Positions 1 to 6,286 of a stretch of DNA of 10,975 nt are shown here, piece by piece. Both the position numbers and the translations under genes were made by a program. This DNA is from an uncultured Bacillota bacterium. GTDB taxonomy: Bacteria > Bacillota > Clostridia > Lachnospirales > Lachnospiraceae. The notes beneath the pieces are model-generated. The model searched no databases. It was not told the origin of the DNA and was given only the letters and a program-made list of their open reading frames with translations. The stretch's first letter is position 1; each line of letters starts with the position of its first letter. The stretch covers positions 1 to 10,975 of the forward strand of contig CAJKMA010000078.1 of the NCBI GenBank assembly GCA_905200905.1, read 5' to 3'.

Positions 1-1680
1 ATTTTTCTGTTCCTCTCCTTTTGCCGGCTGTATGATTATTCTATGTTCCTTTGTCTCTTCTTCATTAAATAGAATTACTGTATTGCAGTGTGTCCAGCCA
101 TTTTGCAAAGGATCTACTGTCAAAACCTGAGTATCATCCACATATATCTGGGCTTTGCCCGCATGAATTTCTCCGGAATCTTTAAACACCAGAATAAGAC
201 TTTTACAGGTAATTTCCATGGTAAATGGTGTGATTTCTCCATGAAAATTTTCTCCCTTGTATTGCCAGTTATAGGGAAATTGAGGTGTGGGAATCACATT
301 AAAATCCATTTCTACACACTGCAAATCCCGGTCTGTCTCCAGAAAGCTTCCGCAACAGATGTGTGCATCTTGAAACAAATTTTTCTTATCCAAAAGCTGC
401 ACTTCCTGGAAATCACAGCCAATCACCGGCTCCTGTTTCTCCTGTAAAATCCGGCTGTCATCTTCCCCATCCATACTTTTCTCTGTGATCTCAAATAAAT
501 ACTCTAAACATTTTGCCATAATGAAATGTCCAAGATTGGACGGATGAAACATATCATAGAAAAACTGATTTCTGGAAATCACCCTGCCTTGTTCCCTGGT
601 CAGTCCAAACTGAGGAGATACTGCATCTCGGATACTGACCATGGGCAAATGATAATGATATCCAACAGGGCTTAATCTCTCCTGCAAATTCCAGTCATCT
701 GCAAACACAGAAAATAGCAAAATCACTGCCGGATTCCAGGGAAGATTCAACGCTTTTCTCACCAGACTTTCGTAACAAATCCCTTTTGTTTCATCTCCCT
801 CATCATTCACAGCAAATTCTATAACAATCAAATCCGGCTGCTCCTGCTCTCGTAGTATATCTCTTTCAAACCGTATCATACCAAGTTCTGAAGGCGTACC
901 TCCTACTCCGGCTTTTAGATAATGTACATTTTTTTCATTGCCAAAGTGTTCCCGAAAAGCACAGTAGGTCTTCCATGCATAACATGCTTCATGAATGGGC
1001 ACTGCACCGGCTCCCTGTGTAATGGACCCTCCTATAAAAGCCAGTGTAACCTCTTCTCCTCTTTTGGCTTTCTCGATTACTCTCTTCAGCCGGAAAGGAT
1101 TTCCCTTTGACAAAAGGGATCTGGCAATCATGGCATTTGCTTCATCTCCCACCAGTTTTGGCACTTCTTCCTCTTCTTGCTCTGGTATCTGAAAACCGTC
1201 TTTTACATAAAGCACAACACTTACCTTTGCCATTTGCCCTGGTTTTAAAAATCGAAACCAAATCTGCCCTGGTTCCTTGTCATCCTCAGACCACAAAATT
1301 GAATCAAGAGAAAGCTTCTGTTCCATGCCATTTCCCATAAGCTGCATTTTCAAAATTGTTCCACTGCCATAGATGTCATGCTTACCATACATCTGAAACG
1401 CAAATTCCACTGTCTCTTCCTGATTTTCAGTCTCAACTCTTACACCTATACTATGTACCAGACAACGGAATCCTGCTGTTGTCTTCAATAAATTTAAAAC
1501 TTCTTCATCTTGTATATTTCCTACAATCTTAGCGCTGCTAATCAGTCTCCCGTCAGATTCATACAAAAACTGAACGCCGCTTCCGTCCTCTTGCGGCATA
1601 CCAAAAATTTCTTTTTCTCTCATAATGTAAAAACCCGGACGTTTTTTCTCCGGGTCTTTTGGTGCTACAGGTCCTCTCAT
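1..1680 (-). CDS. SGNH/GDSL-family carbohydrate esterase, multidomain, cytosolic (3' end outside window)
   Basis: The reading frame is open for 560 codons from an ATG at 1680 to the window edge, with no stop, so the C-terminus is missing. The start is supported by AGGAG about 8 nt upstream, overlapping the GH8 stop codon. SGNH blocks are visible: GGSIT with nucleophile Ser219, AGVGG at 257-261 (block II Gly), FAVND with Asn292 (block III), and DMFHP with Asp376 and His379 (block V). The catalytic core is therefore about residues 195-410. It is preceded by about 190 residues and followed by at least 140 residues that look beta-rich, probably beta-sandwich domains. There is no signal peptide or membrane segment, so it should act in the cytoplasm. 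As the last visible gene of a xylo-oligosaccharide operon, it probably removes acetyl groups from imported oligosaccharides. The SGNH fold is a confident call. The acetyl-xylan substrate is inferred from neighbours, and I cannot assign a CE family; a role on other acylated glycans is possible. Confidence 0.85.
   Translation of the reverse strand, partial: MRGPVAPKDPEKKRPGFYIMREKEIFGMPQEDGSGVQFLYESDGRLISSAKIVGNIQDEEVLNLLKTTAGFRCLVHSIGVRVETENQEETVEFAFQMYGKHDIYGSGTILKMQLMGNGMEQKLSLDSILWSEDDKEPGQIWFRFLKPGQMAKVSVVLYVKDGFQIPEQEEEEVPKLVGDEANAMIARSLLSKGNPFRLKRVIEKAKRGEEVTLAFIGGSITQGAGAVPIHEACYAWKTYCAFREHFGNEKNVHYLKAGVGGTPSELGMIRFERDILREQEQPDLIVIEFAVNDEGDETKGICYESLVRKALNLPWNPAVILLFSVFADDWNLQERLSPVGYHYHLPMVSIRDAVSPQFGLTREQGRVISRNQFFYDMFHPSNLGHFIMAKCLEYLFEITEKSMDGEDDSRILQEKQEPVIGCDFQEVQLLDKKNLFQDAHICCGSFLETDRDLQCVEMDFNVIPTPQFPYNWQYKGENFHGEITPFTMEITCKSLILVFKDSGEIHAGKAQIYVDDTQVLTVDPLQNGWTHCNTVILFNEEETKEHRIIIQPAKGEEQKN
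1633..1655 (-). terminator. Terminator-like hairpin inside the esterase 5' coding region
   Basis: On the minus strand, ACCCGGA and TCCGGGT form a perfect 7-bp GC-rich stem around a 9-nt A-rich loop. The stem is followed directly by T residues, giving five Ts in a row (GGGTTTTTA). This has the form of a short intrinsic terminator, yet it lies at about codons 9-16 of the esterase. Translating ribosomes would normally mask it, so it may act only as a polarity element when translation is poor. It could also be chance, since the codons involved encode an unremarkable Lys/Pro-rich segment. The structure is seen in the sequence; the function is inference. Confidence 0.35.
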
Positions 1681-1690
1681 CTTTTCTCTC

Positions 1691-2836
1691 CTATTTCCAG
1701 ATACGGTAATTTCCGCTCAATGCCATAAATGCAAACATATACAGGAAATTATCATAATATCTTCTGTCCCCTGTACGCAGTGGCGTATTCCAGAATTTTT
1801 CCATACATTCTCTGGAAAATTCCCCCTCTGCAGCAAGAGATGCCTGAGCATTTACTGCAATTACAGCTACCGGATGCAGCGCTTTTTCTTCCAGTCTTGT
1901 TCCATCCACAAGGAAAACCCCATCCCAATGTTCCCTCTGTTTTACACAATAAAATTCCTGGAAGGTCTGTGCAATCTCTTTTTGCCATGGGTCTTTTCCA
2001 AACCACAGGCTATCCAAACCAATATTAGCCATGGTACGATAGGCATCACTGTAATACCAGTCATGACGTCCAAATTGCTCCACATGTTCCGTATGCGGTG
2101 TTCCATCATATTCACTGTATTCCGGAGACAGGCCTGTGTCTGGATGACAGGCAAGATGAAGGTATTCTCTGCTGGCCTGTGCTGCCTGCTTCCAGAAATC
2201 CCTGTCTTCTTCCTTTGCCCACAAAGCAAACAATTCGTAAAAATGAGGAAGATGGTAGGAAGGGTCTGTAAAATCCACTCCAGGAATAAATTTAATCAGC
2301 TTTCTCTCCCGATCCCACATAGGTTCTCCAGGATGGTCTTCTTCTCCTTTATGTACGCACTCACTTAAAATATTTCTGGCTTCCTGGCTGTAATTGAAGA
2401 TTCCTTCTCCATCACCCCAGCGGTTAGAGGCAAAGAACAATGCCATGGCAAAAAATTCTTCCCCGTCCGGTGCCGGTCCATCTGAGTTTGGTGTTCCATC
2501 TGTGTTACAGGACCACCGGAAGTAGTAACGTCCCTCACCTTCGCTCATCCACATATAGGTTTTCACCCATTTCCAGATGCGGTCAAATTCTTCTTTTTTA
2601 TCCAACTGCACGCAAACCATCATACCATAGGACATCCCCTCTGTACGTACATCATGGTTTCCCGTATCTTCCAGATATCCCATATCAGCTCCGGCTTCAT
2701 GATAAAATCGTTCCTCTTCTGTTCCGTAAAAAATAGTCTGAAAAGCAGCTTCCAGTCTGTTTTTCACTTCTTCTTCCGAGTAACCGTATTCCTTCCATAA
2801 ATTTCTGTAAATCCCTGTTTCAAATGCTCCCTGCAT
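1691..2836 (-). CDS. GH8 reducing-end xylose-releasing exo-oligoxylanase (Rex-like)
   Basis: This 381-residue glycoside hydrolase family 8 protein closely resembles Bacillus halodurans Rex, an inverting enzyme that removes one xylose from the reducing end of xylo-oligosaccharides. Visible family signatures are DVRTEGMSYGMM with the predicted catalytic acid Glu66, PAPDGEEFFA with Asp124, YYSDAYR with the predicted catalytic base Asp264, and a Leu320-His321-Pro322 segment matching the loop that limits Rex to exo action. Length is normal for Rex. An in-frame ATG exists at 2860, but AAGGAGG lies 9 nt before the ATG at 2836, so the later start is preferred. There is no signal peptide, so it acts in the cytoplasm on imported oligosaccharides. 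It follows GH43 by 29 bp and precedes the esterase by 10 bp, which indicates co-transcription. The sequence between GTP (residues 246-248 or so) and the catalytic base looks longer than in the B. halodurans enzyme as I remember it. Confidence 0.93.
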   Translation of the reverse strand: MQGAFETGIYRNLWKEYGYSEEEVKNRLEAAFQTIFYGTEEERFYHEAGADMGYLEDTGNHDVRTEGMSYGMMVCVQLDKKEEFDRIWKWVKTYMWMSEGEGRYYFRWSCNTDGTPNSDGPAPDGEEFFAMALFFASNRWGDGEGIFNYSQEARNILSECVHKGEEDHPGEPMWDRERKLIKFIPGVDFTDPSYHLPHFYELFALWAKEEDRDFWKQAAQASREYLHLACHPDTGLSPEYSEYDGTPHTEHVEQFGRHDWYYSDAYRTMANIGLDSLWFGKDPWQKEIAQTFQEFYCVKQREHWDGVFLVDGTRLEEKALHPVAVIAVNAQASLAAEGEFSRECMEKFWNTPLRTGDRRYYDNFLYMFAFMALSGNYRIWK

Positions 2837-2845
2837 CTTCCACTT

Positions 2846-2852
2846 CCTCCTT
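2846..2852 (-). promoter_or_regulatory. Ribosome binding site that decides the GH8 start
   Basis: AAGGAGG on the minus strand ends 9 nt before the ATG at 2836. The in-frame ATG at 2860 has only a weak purine stretch before it, and using it would place this Shine-Dalgarno sequence inside the coding region. GH8 homologues start near the MQGAFETG segment, in agreement with the later start. Confidence 0.8.
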
Positions 2853-2865
2853 TTATACATTTCTT

Positions 2866-4344
2866 TTACCTGTAGATAAAATCACGAAATCCTGCGCTTC
2901 CCCCAACGTTTTTCGTTGAATAGAAAAATAAGGCAAATCTGCATCCGCAAAAATGATCTAATTGAAAATATAGCTTTTTTGTAATTCCGATTTTTTTCCA
3001 TTCACCAGAAGTTTCATAAAAGAACTCTGCTTCGTCTTTCATCATTTCAAATTCAAGTTTTACTTTTAACCGTACACATTCTGTATCCAATTTTATCTTT
3101 TCATACTCTGCTTCTTTACCAGCCATAACCAGATACATACCATCTTCTTCTTTTTTCAAAGCTACAAAGCCAAAGTTCCCTAAAAATGCGCTAAGTCCTG
3201 CATAATCGCCAACCTTCATCCTATTTCCATTGACACTGACTTCTGCCTCACACCTTGGGTATCTGGTTCTCTGGGTCAAGGTGTTCACTGCCGCTTCCAG
3301 ATTCGCACATACTTTTCCAGAATAAATTCGGAATTCTCCTTCTGAAACAGAATAATATCTGGAATCCGGCTGGTGATTAAATTCCCATACCTTCTTCCAT
3401 GGAATCTTTCCGTTTTTATCAGGAACATACTGAAAATCATCACTTTCAAACAAAGGCTCATATCTGTGGTTTGGTCTGGTACTTCTGGTTTCTATGACTT
3501 CCGGTACTTTTCCGCCTTCTCCAAATACAGGAAAGTCCTGTTCCCATTTCACAGGAACTAGCACAGGACTCCGTCCAACAGCGCCTCTGTCCTGAAACAG
3601 AATACTATACCAGTCTCCATCAGGAGTATCCACGATTCCTCCCTGAGCAACACCCTGATGACAGTAATTCAAATCATCTGCCAGAACATCTCTACCTGTA
3701 AATTCCCCTTCTATGCTGTCTGATACAAAACATGCCTCCCGTCGGAACCAGGTTTCACCGGGAGAATGTATGAGGAACACATAGTATTTCCCATGAATCT
3801 TATAAATATGTGAGCCCTCATACCCCAGCTTACATACACCCTGTTCCTTTATAATGATTCTGTCTATCCCATTTTCTTTTGGTCCTTTTAGCTGCTCATC
3901 CAGCTCTGTCAGGTGAATCTCTGTATTTCCATACACAATATAAATTCTGTCATCTTCATCAAACAAAAGAGACGGGTCATGATAAAAGCCTTGGATTTCC
4001 TGCTTTTCCCAGGGTCCTGAAATGTTCTCTGACTGATACAGATAAGTTTTACCTGTATCATTTGCCACAAAACATAAATAGAATCTATTTTTATGATAGC
4101 GTATCGAAGCAGCCCACATTCCCTTTCCATAAATACCAGAATGATTTTGTAAACGCTGCCCTTCTGTTTCATCTAAAGAATCATAAACATGTTCCACAAT
4201 CTCCCAGTTTCTTAAATCATAAGATCTGAGAATAACGCACCCTGGCATAAAATGCATGGTAGTGCTCACCATATAATAGGTATCTTCTACACGAATCACG
4301 TCCGGATCCGGAAAATCCATCTGTATAATGGGATGAATACTCAT
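2866..4344 (-). CDS. GH43 beta-xylosidase / alpha-L-arabinofuranosidase-type glycosidase
   Basis: This is a 492-residue protein with an N-terminal five-bladed beta-propeller catalytic domain (about 1-290) and a C-terminal beta-sandwich of the kind found in GH43 beta-xylosidases (about 300-492, with NTLTQRTRYP and DYAGLSAF signatures). The three acidic residues expected of this inverting family can be placed: base Asp13 in FPDPDVI, pKa modulator Asp123 in YHDPSLL, and proton donor Glu176 in YEGSHIY. The HQGVAQGG segment with His229 is also typical. It has no signal peptide, so it is cytosolic. It starts 3 bp after the permease stop, with AAAGGAG overlapping that gene's end, indicating translational coupling. 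Next to a Rex-like GH8, removal of xylose from the non-reducing end of xylo-oligosaccharides is the likeliest role. Arabinofuranosidase activity on decorated oligosaccharides cannot be excluded, because GH43 subfamilies differ in specificity and sequence inspection alone does not settle it. Confidence 0.9.
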   Translation of the reverse strand: MSIHPIIQMDFPDPDVIRVEDTYYMVSTTMHFMPGCVILRSYDLRNWEIVEHVYDSLDETEGQRLQNHSGIYGKGMWAASIRYHKNRFYLCFVANDTGKTYLYQSENISGPWEKQEIQGFYHDPSLLFDEDDRIYIVYGNTEIHLTELDEQLKGPKENGIDRIIIKEQGVCKLGYEGSHIYKIHGKYYVFLIHSPGETWFRREACFVSDSIEGEFTGRDVLADDLNYCHQGVAQGGIVDTPDGDWYSILFQDRGAVGRSPVLVPVKWEQDFPVFGEGGKVPEVIETRSTRPNHRYEPLFESDDFQYVPDKNGKIPWKKVWEFNHQPDSRYYSVSEGEFRIYSGKVCANLEAAVNTLTQRTRYPRCEAEVSVNGNRMKVGDYAGLSAFLGNFGFVALKKEEDGMYLVMAGKEAEYEKIKLDTECVRLKVKLEFEMMKDEAEFFYETSGEWKKIGITKKLYFQLDHFCGCRFALFFYSTKNVGGSAGFRDFIYR

Positions 4345-4347
4345 ATG

Positions 4348-5232
4348 TTACTCCTTTACTCCTCCAATAGTCAGACCTGATACAAAATATCTCTGTAAAA
4401 ATGGGTAGAGACAAATAATAGGAAGCATGGTTAAAATCGTAGCTGCCGCCCGTATAGATGCAGGTGTAACAGCGCCAACCGCATTTTTCATGGCTTCTGC
4501 TGAACCTCCCTGGTTTGTAACAGAAGACAATAGCTTCATTAATTCATACTGAAGAGTTGTAAATTCCGGGCTCATTCTGTTATACAGCATGGCATCAAAC
4601 CAGGAGTTCCACTGTCCTACTGCCACAAACAAAGCAACAGTTGCATAAACCGGTTTACATAACGGTGATATGATTTTCAGGAAAATGGTCGTATACCCTG
4701 CTCCATCCAACTGAGCCGATTCTTCCAGACTATCCGGGATTCCATTCATGTAAGTACGGATGACCAGCATATTAAAGGCGCTAATCATTCCAGGAACAAT
4801 ATAAACCATGAAACTGTTTGTTAATCCCAGATTCTTATACAGTAAGAAAATAGGAATCATACCACCATTGACATACATGGTAATAACCCAGAATAAAGAA
4901 AGAGATTTTTTAAACAAGAACCTCTTTCTGCTGACAATAAATGCTAGGATTGCATTGGTAAACAGCGCCAGCACCGTCCCCAGAATGGTTCTTAAAACTG
5001 TTATATAAGCTCCTGTAATCAAATTATCTTTTTGCAAAACCGTAATATAGTTTTTTAATGTCCACTTTCTTGGGAATAAATAAATTCCTCCCCTGAGAGC
5101 ATCTGTACCGTCATTAAAAGAAATTGCCAATGTATTAAGTACAGGATACAGCGTTATCACTACAAATGCAATCATAAATATTGTGTTCAGAATCACAAAT
5201 GCTTTATCTGCTATTGATTTTTTCCGTTTCAT
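4348..5232 (-). CDS. ABC sugar transporter permease, YtcP/LplC-type (CUT1)
   Basis: This 294-residue inner-membrane protein of the binding-protein-dependent transport permease family should form a heterodimer with the product of the gene just upstream. About six hydrophobic segments are visible (roughly 11-35, 74-100, 111-131, 140-160, 195-212 and 262-280). The cytoplasmic EAA loop that docks the ATPase is at about 170-190 (EESAQLDGAGYTTIFLKI, then a conserved Pro). The C-terminal GLTIGGVKE tail is typical of YtcP-like permeases. Its ribosome binding site, AGAGGTG, lies about 9 nt before the ATG. It begins 21 bp after the first permease gene and ends 3 bp before GH43. The probable cargo is xylo-oligosaccharides, inferred from the linked GH43 and GH8 genes. 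Confidence 0.92.
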   Translation of the reverse strand: MKRKKSIADKAFVILNTIFMIAFVVITLYPVLNTLAISFNDGTDALRGGIYLFPRKWTLKNYITVLQKDNLITGAYITVLRTILGTVLALFTNAILAFIVSRKRFLFKKSLSLFWVITMYVNGGMIPIFLLYKNLGLTNSFMVYIVPGMISAFNMLVIRTYMNGIPDSLEESAQLDGAGYTTIFLKIISPLCKPVYATVALFVAVGQWNSWFDAMLYNRMSPEFTTLQYELMKLLSSVTNQGGSAEAMKNAVGAVTPASIRAAATILTMLPIICLYPFLQRYFVSGLTIGGVKE

Positions 5233-5253
5233 TTATCCATTCACCTCTTTCTG

Positions 5254-6213
5254 TCAGAATAACCGTTCTTCCCCATGTTTCTTAGCAATCTGGTTCGCAA
5301 TTACAATCAGAATAATACTTACAAAACTCTTGAAAATACCGGCTGCTGTACCAAGGGCATAATTTCCCTGGCTGATACCCCATTTCAGCACATAAATGTC
5401 AATGGTTTCAGATACGCTTTGCACCAGGCCATTTCCTAAGAGATACTGGACTTCAAAGCCTGCATTTAATACATTACCTACATTCATAAGAAGTAAAATC
5501 ATAATCGTTGGCTTAATACCTGGCAGCGTTACATGCTTAATTTTTGCCCAGCGTCCTGCACCGTCCATACTGGCAGCTTCATACAAGGACGGGTCAATCG
5601 CTGTAATCGCAGACAGATAAATAATGGCATTCCAGCCTGTCTCTTTCCATACATTTGCGAATGCCACAATAGGCCAGAAAAACTTGGGATGTGCAAAAAA
5701 GTTCAAGGGCTGATCCAGAATATTCAGGCCCATAAGAATCTCATTTATAATTCCAGTTCCTGATAACACGTCATGAAGAATACCGGTTACAATAATCCAT
5801 GACAAAAAATGAGGGAGATAGGAGATGGTCTGTACCACTTTTTTTCCACCTTTGGATTTCACCTCATTTAATAAAATAGCAAATACAATCGCCATTACAA
5901 AAGTAGACACCAGGTTAATAATTCCCATGGCCAGAGTATTTCGGATTACTTTCAAAAATGTGGCATCTGAAAATAAAAATTTGAAATTATCCCACCCCAC
6001 AAAAGCGGAATGGAGCAGACCGTCTTTGGGCTTGTAATCCTGGAAAGCCATCACCCATCCCCCAAGAGGCAGATAATAGAAAATGATTCCATAAATTACG
6101 ATCACTGCCGCCCAAAAGAGCAAAACCTTTTGTCTTTTAATTTCTTTCCATGTGATTTTGGGAGCTGGCTCCGCTACATTTTCTTTTCTTCTACGTTTTG
6201 CCGCCGATGTCAT
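5254..6213 (-). CDS. ABC sugar transporter permease, LplB-type (CUT1)
   Basis: This 319-residue inner-membrane permease is of the type named after LplB. A Lys/Arg-rich cytoplasmic N-terminus (KRRRK at 6-10) is followed by about six membrane segments (roughly 29-50, 93-115, 127-150, 178-202, 234-256 and 286-308). The ATPase-docking EAA loop is at about 212-231 (YEAASMDGAGRWAKIKHVTL, then Pro-Gly). An in-frame ATG at 6261 would add 16 residues, but that part overlaps the intercistronic stem-loop and has no ribosome binding site fitting it. AAGGAG lies 7 nt before the ATG at 6213, so 6213 is chosen. It should pair with the second permease and receive sugar from the upstream lipoprotein. No ATPase gene is adjacent. 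Confidence 0.93.
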   Translation of the reverse strand: MTSAAKRRRKENVAEPAPKITWKEIKRQKVLLFWAAVIVIYGIIFYYLPLGGWVMAFQDYKPKDGLLHSAFVGWDNFKFLFSDATFLKVIRNTLAMGIINLVSTFVMAIVFAILLNEVKSKGGKKVVQTISYLPHFLSWIIVTGILHDVLSGTGIINEILMGLNILDQPLNFFAHPKFFWPIVAFANVWKETGWNAIIYLSAITAIDPSLYEAASMDGAGRWAKIKHVTLPGIKPTIMILLLMNVGNVLNAGFEVQYLLGNGLVQSVSETIDIYVLKWGISQGNYALGTAAGIFKSFVSIILIVIANQIAKKHGEERLF

Positions 6214-6220
6214 ATTGTCA

Positions 6221-6226
6221 CTCCTT
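6221..6226 (-). promoter_or_regulatory. Ribosome binding site that decides the LplB-type permease start
   Basis: AAGGAG on the minus strand is separated by 7 nt from the ATG at 6213. It supports this start over the in-frame ATG at 6261, whose extra residues (MPFGWHLPDLKKRSDN) are encoded partly by the stem-loop at 6237-6268 and do not look like a permease N-terminus. Confidence 0.8.
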
Positions 6227-6236
6227 TTCTTTAAAT

Positions 6237-6268
6237 CAGGCAGATGCCATCCAAAAGGCACCTGCCTG
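6237..6268 (-). promoter_or_regulatory. Intercistronic stem-loop after the substrate-binding protein gene
   Basis: In the mRNA, CAGGCAGGUGCC pairs with GGCAUCUGCCUG to give a 12-bp stem with one G-U pair around an 8-nt loop (UUUUGGAU). It sits in the 73-bp gap between the lipoprotein stop and the first permease start. No U-run follows it, so it is not a standard terminator. Hairpins at this place in binding-protein-dependent transport operons, as in the E. coli malE-malF region, are known to stabilise the upstream message and raise binding-protein levels over permease levels. That role is inferred here by position. Confidence 0.75.
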
Positions 6269-6286
6269 TCTCCTGTTTTCTATCTT

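Noticed and set aside
88..447. Plus-strand open frames opposite the esterase and other genes (for example 88-447, 1874-2368, 3879-4229).
   Set aside because: They lie antisense to well-supported conserved genes, show no recognisable motifs, and are best explained as shadows.
1621..1623. Alternative esterase start at an in-frame ATG (residue 20), downstream of the terminator-like hairpin.
   Set aside because: No Shine-Dalgarno sequence lies before it, whereas AGGAG is well placed before the ATG at 1680.
1..1680. Possible frameshift or pseudogene in the esterase, since it is not closed within the window.
   Set aside because: Codon-by-codon reading from 1680 to 1 stays in one frame with no stop, and all SGNH blocks fall in that frame.
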